From contig JAFGNU010000050.1 in assembly GCA_016926875.1 (NCBI GenBank), positions 1-35,129 of the forward strand: a DNA stretch of 35,129 nt. Direction: 5' to 3'. Position 1 is the stretch's first letter. The number at the start of each line of letters is the position of its first letter. Below the pieces are notes generated by a model. It was not told the DNA's origin and made no database searches. It saw only the letters and a list, made by a program, of their open reading frames with translations. Source of the DNA: Anaerolineae bacterium. Its GTDB lineage: Bacteria; Chloroflexota; Anaerolineae; Aggregatilineales; Aggregatilineaceae. A program made the translations under genes and the position numbers. Positions 1-8,326 of the stretch are shown here, one piece after another.

Positions 1-621
1 CAGCCGCAGCCCGGTTTCCTGCCAGATGTACGGTTGTGGAAGTTGGATCGACGCGATGCTGATCGAGCTTTCTCCGGTGGGGGTGGCGAGCGACGCGCTG
101 AATGTCATGCTGGCGTGCATTGCCTCAAAGATCGGGGTGTACAGACTCATTTCGTTGTCGCGCATTGTATAGGCGACGCCCAGCATGGTCTGGTTTTCGA
201 TGGCGATCAGCGTGATACCGCCGATGGTATCCGGTTCGACCTGGTCAAATGTGAGGACTCGAATCGGGTAGCCCTCAAATGTACCGGCGGTTGCTTCGCT
301 GATATCGCCGTTGATCGTAGCCGTGAAGGCGTCGATCACGGTGTCAAACTGGTCTGCGCCGGTGTTGGCCTGCACAAACAGCACGAGTTCCGGCCCGGTG
401 CCATCGCTGACGTCACGGTTGGCCGGGTGCAGGCTGATCACGGTATCCCCCTCATCGACCGTCCAATCGGATGGATACCGGACAGAAAACCCGTATGCTT
501 CCCATGTATAGACCTCTGGTAAGGGCGGGGGCGTCTGGGCACCGGCGGTAAACGGTCCGGCAACCAGGCTGAGGATCAATGCGATGCTCAGCACCGGCCA
601 GAGGGTGTGTCGTTTTATCAT
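1..621 (-). CDS. Secreted PsbP-like domain protein, 3' end beyond window
   Basis: The frame is open from an ATG at 621 to the window edge (207 codons), so the C-terminus is missing. The start is preceded by GGAG about 8 bases upstream. Residues 1-30 form a typical signal peptide (basic MIKR, hydrophobic stretch, AGAQ cleavage region). What follows (YGFSVRYPSDWTV) is the opening strand pattern of the PsbP/LpqN-type fold, common in exported Chloroflexota proteins that often carry further domains. The longer-looking frame on the opposite strand (34-522) lacks any family signature. The specific role is unknown; export is well supported, the PsbP-like assignment is by motif only. Confidence 0.75.
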   Translation of the reverse strand, partial: MIKRHTLWPVLSIALILSLVAGPFTAGAQTPPPLPEVYTWEAYGFSVRYPSDWTVDEGDTVISLHPANRDVSDGTGPELVLFVQANTGADQFDTVIDAFTATINGDISEATAGTFEGYPIRVLTFDQVEPDTIGGITLIAIENQTMLGVAYTMRDNEMSLYTPIFEAMHASMTFSASLATPTGESSISIASIQLPQPYIWQETGLRL

Positions 622-810
622 GTTTTGCTCCACGTTATGGAATCAGTGCTTGCCGCACTTTCAGGCCGCTCCCGCAGATTATAACGGCTGCGCCCGCCAA
701 GCGCACGGCGAGATAATCCGGCGGGTCCACGGACGAGCTGCCAGGCCAGCCGCGCAAACGTCCCGGTCACTGACAGGTTACGCGTGCGCCCTGATCCGGC
801 CACCGGGTGC

Positions 811-1737
811 TTATTCTTCCATCCAGCAGTAGCGCATGCGATATTCGGACGGCGTGCAATCGGCGGTTTTGCGGAACATACGCCCAAAATGGGTCGAGCT
901 GTTGAAACCGGTCCGGTAGGCGATCTCATTGATCGACAGCAGCGTATCATGCAGCATTAACATCGCCAGCCGGATACGCAGTTGCGACAGGTACGTCATC
1001 ACCGGCAGACCGGTTGCAATTTGGAAGCGCTCGTTCAACGAGGTGCGGTTGGTGTGAAAGTCACGCGCCAGATCGTGCAGCGTGATCTTTTCATGATAGT
1101 GGGTATGCAGGTGAAGAATGACCGGGTCAACGTCGGTTGTGTGTTCGGCCAGCGGGTCTTCCGTGATCGCTTCGTGCGAGCGCTCCGCCTCGTAATACAT
1201 GCGGTGCAGCAAAAAAATGGCCTCCAGGAAGAAGGATCGCGTCCGGCAGGGCCACACGTCGTCCGGCTGGTGGTTAAGCTGGTCGGCAATCAGGCGAAAG
1301 AGCGCTCCCATCCGCCGCGCCGACGCCGGTCCGACCGCGATGACGCCGTAATGGCGTTCGCTGCGTTTTACAAACGGTTGGAAATATCCCAGGTCTTGAA
1401 ACTCGGTCAGCGATACGCCGTCCATGTCCCCGCGCGCCATGTCGAATGTGAAGCACGAGTTTATGACGTCCGGGTGGAAATAAAGCGCCTGCGCGTGCAG
1501 TTCCTCCCCGGTCTGCACAGAGACACGGTCCAGTTCGTCCAGACAGATGACCACCGGCGCGACAAACGGCCCCCGCACCTCCCCGATCTCGACAATGCCG
1601 GACCCCTGCTCTACCAGCGCCAGCCGGTAACGCTGCCCCACGCCCAGATCGCCGGAAAGCGTCTCGTGCGGGTTATGCCAGAGCTTGAGACAGTATTGCG
1701 GGAAAAATTCCCTGCCCCATGTACAAAGCTCGTCCAT
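811..1737 (-). CDS. AraC/XylS-family transcriptional regulator
   Basis: A 308-residue protein. The C-terminal ~100 residues hold the two helix-turn-helix motifs of the AraC family (ITLHDLARDFHTNRTSLNERF, then the second motif ending GFNSSTHFGRMFRKTADCTP). The N-terminal ~190 residues would be a cupin-like sensor domain, but the ligand cannot be read from sequence. I chose the ATG at 1737 (MDELCTWG) rather than the in-frame ATG at 1761 because GAGG lies about 8 bases before it. It stands alone on the minus strand, so its target is not obvious from context; the nearest genes encode secreted proteins. No clear operator was found upstream. Confidence 0.88.
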   Translation of the reverse strand: MDELCTWGREFFPQYCLKLWHNPHETLSGDLGVGQRYRLALVEQGSGIVEIGEVRGPFVAPVVICLDELDRVSVQTGEELHAQALYFHPDVINSCFTFDMARGDMDGVSLTEFQDLGYFQPFVKRSERHYGVIAVGPASARRMGALFRLIADQLNHQPDDVWPCRTRSFFLEAIFLLHRMYYEAERSHEAITEDPLAEHTTDVDPVILHLHTHYHEKITLHDLARDFHTNRTSLNERFQIATGLPVMTYLSQLRIRLAMLMLHDTLLSINEIAYRTGFNSSTHFGRMFRKTADCTPSEYRMRYCWMEE

Positions 1738-1930
1738 CGCGTTTTCCTCTTTGCTGCGCATTTTTTGTAGTACACAAACGACCGCCTGATCAGGGCGTGT
1801 TGCCGGTTTTTGCAGATGCGGCGACCCGCCATAGTTATAACGCAGTTTTTGCCCCGGTTTCCAGTGACCTGTTTCGTTTTTTCACACATTATTGCTCACA
1901 GCATGGTGAAAGAGGACACACCAGCCGCTC

Positions 1931-1962
1931 AAAACAAAAAAGAGGATGGCACGATGCCATCC
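1931..1962 (-). terminator. Intrinsic terminator of the BNR-repeat gene
   Basis: On the minus strand a perfect 8-bp stem (GGATGGCA / TGCCATCC, 3-base loop) at 1944-1962 is followed directly by a U-rich run (TCTTTTTTGTTTT). It lies about 50 bases past the stop codon of the gene at 2011-2907, which is the right place and direction. Confidence 0.88.
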
Positions 1963-2010
1963 CCGGAATACTGCGCAGCAATGCGCTGCATGAAATGCTG
2001 GTTGTGGCTC

Positions 2011-2907
2011 CTACTTGTCCGTGGCTTCCTCAAGGTAGTGCAGGAGTGTGAAGTGCCCCCCATGTTGCCTGATTGATGTCCCGTGGGTATACGTCAGCCA
2101 TGCGCCGTCGGGCGACAGCACCAGCCGCGTAGCATCCGGTGTCTCTGCCAACGCGAGCTCCTGCGTCCAGGTTGCGCCGCCGTCCGTAGTGCGCAGCACC
2201 GCGATGCTGTCATCCTTGAGCCGCGCGGCGAGCATACCGTTTTCGGCGTCGAAGAAACGCAGCGCCGGGTAGCTCAGTATGTCGAGTCCTGCTTCGTCCA
2301 GCGGGGTGATGGGCAGCGTATCCCATGTTTGCCCGCCGTCATGGGTGACCCACAGCGCGCGCGTGAGGCTCAATATGTAGGCATCTGTGTCTGAGACCAC
2401 CGAGAGCGCTATGATCAGGCGGTCGAGTTCGGCGGGGATGTCCAGATCAACCCACGTTTGCCCGCCGTCGGTAGTGGTGTGGATGTGCTGCGCCGACCCA
2501 ACCCAGCCGGTTTGATCGTCCACAAAGCTGATCAACTCGCTTACACTGGTATAGCTCACGTTTTCCGCAGCTTCCCAGGTTGCGCCGCCGTCCAGGGAGC
2601 GGCGCACATGACCGTAGTTGCCCGATGTCCACGCGGTCCCGTCTTCGAGCAGCGCCAGCCCGTACCGGCAGGCGGAGTTGTTATCGCCCGGCTGCCACGT
2701 TTCGCCGCCGTCGGTCGTGTAGTACATCGCTCCCCCGTATCCCGCCGTAATTCCTTCTGTTTCATTGTAAAAACCGGCCACATGCACGGAATGCTCTACT
2801 TCGTATTCTGCGACGACTTCCCATGCTGCCGTGTCGTCCGCTGCTGCCAGCGATCCAAACGCCAACACCAGCGCCAGCGCCAACACTATCCCGATAATCC
2901 GCTTCAT
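2011..2907 (-). CDS. Secreted BNR/Asp-box repeat protein (Ycf48/sialidase-like propeller)
   Basis: A 298-residue protein with a classic signal peptide (MKRIIGIVLALALVLAFG...AAA). At least five Asp-box motifs are visible (TTDGGETWQP, DGGATWEA, TDGGQTWVDL, HDGGQTWDTL, TDGGATWTQE), spaced about 40-50 residues apart. This is the signature of a BNR-type beta-propeller as in Ycf48-like and VPS10/sialidase-like proteins. Such proteins are usually exported binding or assembly factors; the partner is unknown and no sialidase catalytic residues are evident. AAGGAG sits 9 bases upstream of the ATG. A strong terminator follows at 1931-1962, so the gene is probably a single transcription unit. Confidence 0.85.
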   Translation of the reverse strand: MKRIIGIVLALALVLAFGSLAAADDTAAWEVVAEYEVEHSVHVAGFYNETEGITAGYGGAMYYTTDGGETWQPGDNNSACRYGLALLEDGTAWTSGNYGHVRRSLDGGATWEAAENVSYTSVSELISFVDDQTGWVGSAQHIHTTTDGGQTWVDLDIPAELDRLIIALSVVSDTDAYILSLTRALWVTHDGGQTWDTLPITPLDEAGLDILSYPALRFFDAENGMLAARLKDDSIAVLRTTDGGATWTQELALAETPDATRLVLSPDGAWLTYTHGTSIRQHGGHFTLLHYLEEATDK

Positions 2908-3136
2908 GCCTTCTCAACTCCTTAAACCTGCAAAACCCATGCAACCAGGCGGTTATGGGCGCGATCATTAATATGACTTTATTGTAAAATACCGCGTAAT
3001 ATCTGGGGACAACGTAAAGACAGGAATCGTCAACAAATCGACAGGACCGGGCTGGCGATTGCGGCCAACCAACCGGCAATGAATCTGGTATACTTAGGTC
3101 CGGTACCTGTTTCATCAGCACGTAATAAGATTTGAC

Positions 3137-3817
3137 ATGATGCCCATTCGAGCCATTCTTTTTGAAGGTGAGGGCGTGTTATACCACCGCCCCCGTCAGG
3201 ATCGCCACCTTTCTGCTTTTTTGAGCACGCACGGCCTGACCCTGCGCCACCGCCAGGTTGTCGCGCGTGCATTGAAGGCCGCCCGCTACGATGTGCAGAG
3301 CGGGCGCATCTCGCGTGATACCTTTTATGACGCGATTTTGCGCGTGCACGGCCTGCAAGACGTCCATGCGTTTCCAGAGGGCCGTGCGGCGATGCTGCGG
3401 GATGCTGCCGATATTGAGTTATTCCCCGGTGTAATGCCTACGCTCGACGCGCTGCACGCGGCAGGTTACCTGTTGGGGATCGTGTCGGATTCCGCGCACC
3501 CGTCCAGGGAAAAGATCGCGTGGCTGGCCTTATGCGGGCTGGCGTCGAGCCTGTGGAGCGCGTTTGTCGTATCGTCGGAGATCGGGCATCTCAAGACGGG
3601 CGGGGCGATCTTTGAACAGGCGCTGCAAGCGATGGGCACGGACTGGCCTGAAACGGCCTATGTCGGGCATGACTCGGACGAACTGGTTCACGCGGGCGAA
3701 CTGGGTCTGACCACCATCGCCTTCATGCCGGACGATCCCGCTATCAACACCACGTATCGCATCACGTCCTTTTATGGCCTGCATGATCTGTTTCTCGGAA
3801 AGCAGCGCGGCCAGTAA
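3137..3817 (+). CDS. HAD-superfamily protein with altered nucleophile motif
   Basis: A 226-residue protein with the layout of a HAD subfamily I hydrolase: motif I strand ILFEGEGVLY (residues 7-16), helical cap, motif II LGIVSDS, motif III lysine in HLKTGGAIFEQAL, and motif IV YVGHDSDELVHAGELGLTTI. Active HADs have DxD in motif I (nucleophile and general acid). Here both positions are Glu (FEGEG), so ordinary phosphatase activity is doubtful. Motifs II to IV are kept, suggesting fold and ligand binding are conserved. The start could be 3137 or the next codon at 3140; no strong ribosome site distinguishes them. It is followed by an overlapping small ORF. The family is clear, the activity is not. 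Confidence 0.82.
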   Translation: MMPIRAILFEGEGVLYHRPRQDRHLSAFLSTHGLTLRHRQVVARALKAARYDVQSGRISRDTFYDAILRVHGLQDVHAFPEGRAAMLRDAADIELFPGVMPTLDALHAAGYLLGIVSDSAHPSREKIAWLALCGLASSLWSAFVVSSEIGHLKTGGAIFEQALQAMGTDWPETAYVGHDSDELVHAGELGLTTIAFMPDDPAINTTYRITSFYGLHDLFLGKQRGQ

Positions 3818-4001
3818 CGCGGACGCCCCGCCGGTCAGACAGGCCAGCGTGCCTGTGTGCTGCCGCGATCTGGTACGGAACCTGGGCCAGGACGCCATAC
3901 AGCGACTTTGGGCTTCAATTGACCGCGCCAATCCCAAACACGCGGAACGATTTCGCAAACAATACACTGATCTGCTCCGGTATATCGACCGGTTTGGGTG
4001 A
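3774..4001 (+). CDS. Small hypothetical protein overlapping the HAD gene end
   Basis: A 75-codon frame that begins inside the end of the HAD gene (44-base overlap) and ends 81 bases before the next gene. The C-terminal half (LGQDAIQRLWASIDRANPKHAERF onward) is amphipathic, charged and looks like real helical protein. The N-terminal 25 residues look like noise, so the true start may be further in (for example a GTG at 3849). No Shine-Dalgarno site is evident. No family recognised; it may be a small helper of the HAD protein or a chance frame. Confidence 0.4.
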   Translation: MACMICFSESSAASNADAPPVRQASVPVCCRDLVRNLGQDAIQRLWASIDRANPKHAERFRKQYTDLLRYIDRFG

Positions 4002-4082
4002 GCAGTGGTGGACACCATCCCCGCTTGGCGGTATGCTTGCCCCCGTGCATGGGTGTGGTAAAGCGATTATTCAGGAGTGGAT

Positions 4083-6158
4083 ATGGTGACCCGTTGGCGT
4101 GTGTGGGGTGGATTCGGGCTGGCAGCGGCGCTGATCGCGGTCGCGCTGGGCGGGGTGGGGCTGCGGGTCCGGGCGCAGGATGAGCCGGAACTGGCGCGGC
4201 TGAACGCGCAGCGCTGGCTGCTGGAAGAGCTGGGCAAGCCTAACCTGATCGTGGTGGAATACACCTACCAGGGTTCAAGCTGGCCGGACGCGGGCCTGGG
4301 CTGCCCGGTGGCGGGCCAGGTGTACGCCGAAGGCATCGTGCACGGCTACCGCTTCAACTTCCTGATGGACAACATGGTGCGCTACGAAGTGCACACCAAC
4401 CTGGACGGGACGCAGGTCGCGCTGTGCCACTCGACCAGCGCCGCGCCGGATGCCCGTTTGATCACTTACAGCGGGACGGCGTTTTCGGTCCTGGCCCCGG
4501 AAGCCTGGCTGATCTTCCCCAACGACGGCGAAACCGAGGTGCTGTTCGCCCCGGCGCAGCAAGTCACCTGCGACCAGCCGGGAATGCGCGTGTCGGTGCT
4601 GGGCGAGGTCACCGCCGACGTGACGCCGGATGCGCTGCTGGACGACTATATCAGCGCCAACGGGGCCGCTGAAGACCCGGCAGGACGCGAGACGGTCGGG
4701 GCCTTCGGGCGGACGACATTGATCCAGGCGGCGTGCGACGACCTCACCCGGCAGTGGCGCGTCACGGCCTTTGTGAAGTACGGGACTGCCTACCGCGTCG
4801 AACAGTGGGCGCCGCTGGACGAGTATGATCGCTGGGCGCCGCTGTTTCCGAATATGCTCAGCCAGTTCAATCCCGGTGGCACAACTGCCGCGCCTGTTGT
4901 TGAAAACACCCCGGTCGGGGTGCCGACTGTTGCCCCGGCTGAGGCTGCCGTTTCGACCCCCGCCCCGACCGCCGTCGCTGCTGCTGAGGGCGAGACGCTC
5001 CCGACCGAGGGCGCGCCGCTGCCAGCCCAGTTGGGTGATTTACGGCTGGCGCACCTGTTTGTAGGTGACGTGTTTATGGGGATGGTCAACGATATTCCGG
5101 GGCGCAGTATAACGACCGTCCCAACGCAGGAGCGGCGCAGCCTGGTCTTTTCGCCGGACGGGTGGTACCTGGCGTTTATCGACGTGACCGCCGCCCAGCT
5201 TCGCGCCTTGAACGTGATCGAAGACCTGTCGCCGCGTAAGCTGGCCGAAGAGGTAGACGGCGCCTTCCCGCTGGCGTGGAGTCCCGGTTCGCAGCAGATC
5301 GCGTTCACTGCCCTGACCGGCCAGACATCCGGCGACGGGGTGCCGCTGGTCGATCTGCGCGTTGTGCCGGTCAGCGGCGGCGAGGTGCAGACGCTCAGCA
5401 CGTTCGCGTTTGATAACACCTGCGAGCCAGAAATCACCGACCCGGCGGATGTGCCGTACTATGCAGAAACCGGGGCGAACGGCTACCGCTACGTGCTCGA
5501 CTGGCTGCCCGATGGCCGCTTTGTGATCTCGACGCGCTGTGACGGCGGGCTGGGCCTGTTGGACCCGGCCCGCGGCGCGATCACCGACCTGGGCGGCGAC
5601 CTGCGCGGGGGCGTGCTTGCACCGGACCGGGCGCGCTTCCTGGCGCGGACGGCGTCAGGGCTGGCGATCCTGGACCTGTCCAGCGGCGCGCGGTCCGATC
5701 TGCCGGTTAGTTTGGGCGCACGCCAAGTTGCGTGGTCGGTGGACGGCAGCGCGATCTACTACTCCACCGAGACGCTGGCCGACAGCCTGACATTGGGCAA
5801 TCCCGCCGATCGGGCGCGCGGCGAGGAAATCTTCGGCTACTGGCCGGTATCGATCGCAATTTACGACGTGACGCTCAGACGCGTGACCCTGGCCGACAAC
5901 ACGGAAGCCGTGATCTGGCGCGGGCAGGGACGCGGCATCGGCCAGATCGCCCCGGCGCCCGGCGGCATTGGCGTGATATTTTCACTGGTGCCCAGCAGCA
6001 TCCTGATCGCGGAGGTTTTCCAGGCGGGCGGCGATCCGCTTGGCGTGCGCGAAGCGTGGCCGCAGCCGGTGTTGTACTGGGTGCCTGCCGACAACCCGGT
6101 CGCCACGCTGCTGGCCTATTCCGGCCAGCCGGAGATCGCGCCGGTCACGGTGGAATAG
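4083..6158 (+). CDS. Secreted protein with TolB/WD40-like propeller
   Basis: A 691-residue exported protein. Residues 1-33 are a signal peptide (MVTRWRVWGG, hydrophobic run, RVRAQD). Residues ~35-265 form an N-terminal domain with strand patterns like the PsbP/lipoprotein family. Residues ~265-320 are a Pro/Thr/Ala linker (TPAPTAVAAAEGE). The rest contains TolB/WD40-like repeats (LVFSPDGWYLAFIDV, PLAWSPGSQQIAFTAL, QVAWSVDGSAIYYSTE), a probable beta-propeller. I chose the ATG at 4083 over the GTG at 4077 because AGGAG (4073-4077) lies 5 bases before it and overlaps the GTG. A likely cell-surface binding protein; the ligand is unknown. The next gene begins 7 bases after its stop, so they may be cotranscribed. 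Confidence 0.85.
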   Translation: MVTRWRVWGGFGLAAALIAVALGGVGLRVRAQDEPELARLNAQRWLLEELGKPNLIVVEYTYQGSSWPDAGLGCPVAGQVYAEGIVHGYRFNFLMDNMVRYEVHTNLDGTQVALCHSTSAAPDARLITYSGTAFSVLAPEAWLIFPNDGETEVLFAPAQQVTCDQPGMRVSVLGEVTADVTPDALLDDYISANGAAEDPAGRETVGAFGRTTLIQAACDDLTRQWRVTAFVKYGTAYRVEQWAPLDEYDRWAPLFPNMLSQFNPGGTTAAPVVENTPVGVPTVAPAEAAVSTPAPTAVAAAEGETLPTEGAPLPAQLGDLRLAHLFVGDVFMGMVNDIPGRSITTVPTQERRSLVFSPDGWYLAFIDVTAAQLRALNVIEDLSPRKLAEEVDGAFPLAWSPGSQQIAFTALTGQTSGDGVPLVDLRVVPVSGGEVQTLSTFAFDNTCEPEITDPADVPYYAETGANGYRYVLDWLPDGRFVISTRCDGGLGLLDPARGAITDLGGDLRGGVLAPDRARFLARTASGLAILDLSSGARSDLPVSLGARQVAWSVDGSAIYYSTETLADSLTLGNPADRARGEEIFGYWPVSIAIYDVTLRRVTLADNTEAVIWRGQGRGIGQIAPAPGGIGVIFSLVPSSILIAEVFQAGGDPLGVREAWPQPVLYWVPADNPVATLLAYSGQPEIAPVTVE

Positions 6159-6165
6159 GCAGTTT

Positions 6166-6387
6166 ATGGATACCAGGATTCAAAAATGGGGCAACAGCTT
6201 CGCCGTGCGTATTCCAAAAGCCTATGCGGAGCAAATGGACCTGTATCCCAACATCCCGGTCAGGATTTCACTGGAAGCGGACCGGCTGGTTATTGAACCT
6301 GTGCGCCGGGACACGCTGGCCGATCTGCTAGTGGACGTTACGCCCGATAACATTCACGATGAAACGGATTGGAGCAGTCCGAATTGA
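6166..6387 (+). CDS. MazE/SpoVT-AbrB-type antitoxin, no toxin partner seen
   Basis: A 73-residue protein with the swapped-hairpin AbrB DNA-binding fold of MazE antitoxins: the N-terminus MDTRIQKWGNSFAVRIPKAY matches the family hallmark (WGNSxAVRIPK), then VRISLEADRLVIEPVRR, then an acidic tail. In MazEF systems the tail wraps the toxin and the N-terminal domain autoregulates the operon. Here no MazF follows: the only frame overlapping the stop is 26 codons with no convincing MazF motif. It starts 7 bases after the upstream gene with no strong ribosome site, so translation may be coupled. The in-frame extension upstream (from 6040) lies inside the previous gene and is rejected. Could be an orphan antitoxin or a free-standing AbrB regulator. 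Confidence 0.85.
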   Translation: MDTRIQKWGNSFAVRIPKAYAEQMDLYPNIPVRISLEADRLVIEPVRRDTLADLLVDVTPDNIHDETDWSSPN

Positions 6388-6433
6388 TCGTTCCTGCACC
6401 TGATAACCAACCGTTAATCACGCCACACAGACA

Positions 6434-6457
6434 GGGACGGGCGCTGTCACCCGTCCC
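6434..6457. other. Perfect 8-bp hairpin between convergent genes
   Basis: GGGACGGG / CCCGTCCC with an 8-base loop lies between the antitoxin gene and the convergent VOC gene remnant. No U-run follows on either strand, so it is at best a weak bidirectional terminator. Confidence 0.35.
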
Positions 6458-6500
6458 ACGATAGTCTCTCCGTCCTTGCGATAGTCTGGTGGTGCGGCGA

Positions 6501-6698
6501 TCAACCGCTCTCGTTGCCCTGCCACAGCGCGAGTTGGTTGCCGGTCGGGTCGGTGAAGACGGCCATCCAGCCCATGTTACCGACTGCCATTTTGGGCATG
6601 GCGACCGTGCCTCCGAGCGCCTGTACCTTCCTCAAATCAGCGTCGATGTCGTCGCTGCTGACATAGATCCCATATTCCGCACCAAAACCAGGTGAAAA
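6501..6698 (-). pseudogene. 3' part of an interrupted VOC (glyoxalase-fold) gene
   Basis: Read on the minus strand this gives the C-terminal half of a VOC-superfamily protein: GFGAEYGIYVSSDDIDAD, then a helix ending LGGTVAMPKMAVGNMGWMAV, then FTDPTGNQLALWQG and a TGA at 6501-6503. These are the second beta-alpha-beta unit and final strand of a small glyoxalase/bleomycin-resistance-type protein. There is no start codon or N-terminal half attached; the frame runs upstream into a TAG. The missing N-terminus, of matching type, lies on the same strand at 8706-8832, with an MFS pump gene in between. The two parts look like one gene broken by an insertion or replacement. Confidence 0.75.
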
Positions 6699-6733
6699 CA
6701 GAATATTCTAATTTTGCCGTGCCTGGTGCGGAA
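6675..6733. repeat. 59-bp imperfect palindrome at the left junction
   Basis: Arms TTCCGCACCA (6675-6684) and TGGTGCGGAA (6724-6733) are perfect 10-bp inverted repeats, centred on the palindrome GAATATTC (6701-6708). The left arm is VOC coding sequence; the right arm is in the inserted block. It marks the boundary and may reflect a fold-back or template-switch event. Confidence 0.55.
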
Positions 6734-6788
6734 GGAGGGCTAGAGGGCCTCGTGTGGGAGTCCCTTTACTGGACTTTTTTTCATGATA

Positions 6789-6811
6789 GCCGGAACGTTT
6801 CAACGTCCGGC
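6789..6811 (-). terminator. Possible hairpin terminator after the MFS gene
   Basis: GCCGGA / TCCGGC with additional ACG/CGT pairing across a bulge, 21 bases past the pump stop codon. The U-run expected on the minus strand is absent, so function is uncertain. Confidence 0.35.
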
Positions 6812-6831
6812 GAAGTTTGCCGTATGGTTTC

Positions 6832-8262
6832 TCAGTCTCCCACAGAAATTGTCACCGAGGATAGTGTATCTGGTGCTGTATCCGTCAGTGTGTCCGGGAC
6901 GATCTCCGGCGAGAGAGGCACAGCGTCGTAGTCCGGCAGATCGCGTTCGACGTTGCGCAGCGCGGGCACCAGATAGCCACTGGCGCACGTCAGCGCGCCA
7001 AGCGTCGCCGTCATTACGAAGATCAGACCCATGCCCGCGCCGGGACCCGTCCCCACCAGTGGGCCAAAGATGCCCGCCAATGCGCCGCCCTCCATCAGCG
7101 TCGGTTCAAAGATGTGATCTGCTAACGGACCCGCGAACAGGAAGCCAATCGGGGTGGTGGCGCTTTGCAGCGTCATAGCGATGCCGAGCACGCGGCCCTG
7201 GATATCGGGTGGGACTTTCGCTTGCCAGATGGAGCGGTTGCTGCTGATGATGTAGGGTACGGCCAACGAACCGAGCAGTGTTCCCGACACCCACATGGGC
7301 ACGCCGCGCCCGACGCCAAGCTGCATGTCGCCTAATAGAAACGACATGGCTGCGATGCCCAACATGCCATGCACCTGGCGTTTGGGACCACCCCAGATCG
7401 TCAGTACGACGCCGCCTAACACGCCACCAATCCCCAGTGCGGATTGCACGATACTCAGTGCGGGTTCACTGCCGCCGCTGCGCGCGAGGACCATCGCGGA
7501 GAGCAGGCCAAACCACGTCAGCCCCGCGTAGAGGTTGATCAGCGCGTAGAGGATCAACATGCTTAGAAGGCCACGCCGCGCGACGATGTAGCGCAGCCCA
7601 AAGGTGAAGGTCTGCCAGCGCGTTTCACCCGCAGCCGCCTCACTTTCCTCAGAAGGGGGCGGGGTGGGGATGCGGATCAGCAGCAGGGAGCCGACCGCAC
7701 ACAGGAACGTCGCTGTGTCGATCAGCATCACGCCGCCGAGATCGATCCAGCGCAGCGTCAGCCCGGCCAAGGCAGGCGCGAGAATCCGCGACGCATCCAG
7801 ACCGAGGGTGCGCAGGGCATTCGCGCGCACCAACTGCTTACGCGGTACGAGCAGCGTCATGGCCGCGTTGTAGGCGGGCCACTGAAACGCGCTGAAGGCT
7901 CCGCTCAACGCTTCGGCGGCAAATAGGTGCCAGATCTGCAACTTGCCGCTCGTGTAGAACGCGAGCAAGATCAACGTGATGATCCCCGCGCCGAGATCGC
8001 CGCCGATCATCGTCCAACGGCGATCCCAGCGATCAACCCATACGCCCGCGATGAGACCTACCAGCGTGGACGACGCGAACGCGAAAAAGCCGAGGAGGGC
8101 GAGCGTCGTGGCACGCTCGGTCTGTTGATAGGCCCAGATCATGATCGCGAACTGCGTCATGCCCGTGCCGATCATGGAGGCGGTCTGTCCGGCGCAGATA
8201 ATCAGGAACGTGCGCAGGCCAGGGGGGTTGAATGACAATTGTGAGATTTGTTTGAAACGCAT
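6832..8262 (-). CDS. MFS efflux pump, Mef (macrolide efflux)-like family
   Basis: A 476-residue integral membrane transporter with about 12 hydrophobic segments. It shows the MFS loop 2-3 motif as VGLIAGVWVDRWDRR and a loop region PAYNAAMTLLVPRKQLVRANAL typical of the MefA/enterobactin-exporter-like branch (TMS 4-5 region, cf. PF05977). The C-terminal ~40 residues are polar and Asp/Thr-rich. Family members extrude macrolides or other amphiphilic drugs; the substrate here is inferred only. GAAAGGA lies 10 bases before the ATG. The gene sits behind a dedicated promoter, leader ORF and terminator (8327-8526), suggesting induction by transcription attenuation as known for mef genes. It lies between the two halves of a VOC gene. 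Confidence 0.85.
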   Translation of the reverse strand: MRFKQISQLSFNPPGLRTFLIICAGQTASMIGTGMTQFAIMIWAYQQTERATTLALLGFFAFASSTLVGLIAGVWVDRWDRRWTMIGGDLGAGIITLILLAFYTSGKLQIWHLFAAEALSGAFSAFQWPAYNAAMTLLVPRKQLVRANALRTLGLDASRILAPALAGLTLRWIDLGGVMLIDTATFLCAVGSLLLIRIPTPPPSEESEAAAGETRWQTFTFGLRYIVARRGLLSMLILYALINLYAGLTWFGLLSAMVLARSGGSEPALSIVQSALGIGGVLGGVVLTIWGGPKRQVHGMLGIAAMSFLLGDMQLGVGRGVPMWVSGTLLGSLAVPYIISSNRSIWQAKVPPDIQGRVLGIAMTLQSATTPIGFLFAGPLADHIFEPTLMEGGALAGIFGPLVGTGPGAGMGLIFVMTATLGALTCASGYLVPALRNVERDLPDYDAVPLSPEIVPDTLTDTAPDTLSSVTISVGD

Positions 8263-8286
8263 GATGCGTGTGTCCTTTCAGTTTAC

Positions 8287-8301
8287 CATACCCCTGGTAT
8301 G
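8287..8301 (-). promoter_or_regulatory. Small hairpin before the pump ribosome site
   Basis: CATACC / GGTATG, 6-bp stem with 3-base loop, just upstream of the pump Shine-Dalgarno site. Its AGGGGTA (minus strand) can alternatively pair with TACCCCT inside the leader ORF (8422-8428), so it may be part of the switching structure. Confidence 0.4.
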
Positions 8302-8326
8302 AACGTGTATCAGGGTGTGCAGAATC

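Noticed and set aside
34..522. 162-codon frame on the plus strand
   Set aside because: Lies opposite a minus-strand secreted protein frame that has a ribosome site, signal peptide and family-like sequence; composition of the plus frame is shadow-like.
6384..6464. Possible MazF toxin start overlapping the antitoxin stop
   Set aside because: Only 26 codons; apart from an initial IVP it has no MazF motif and ends at TAG.
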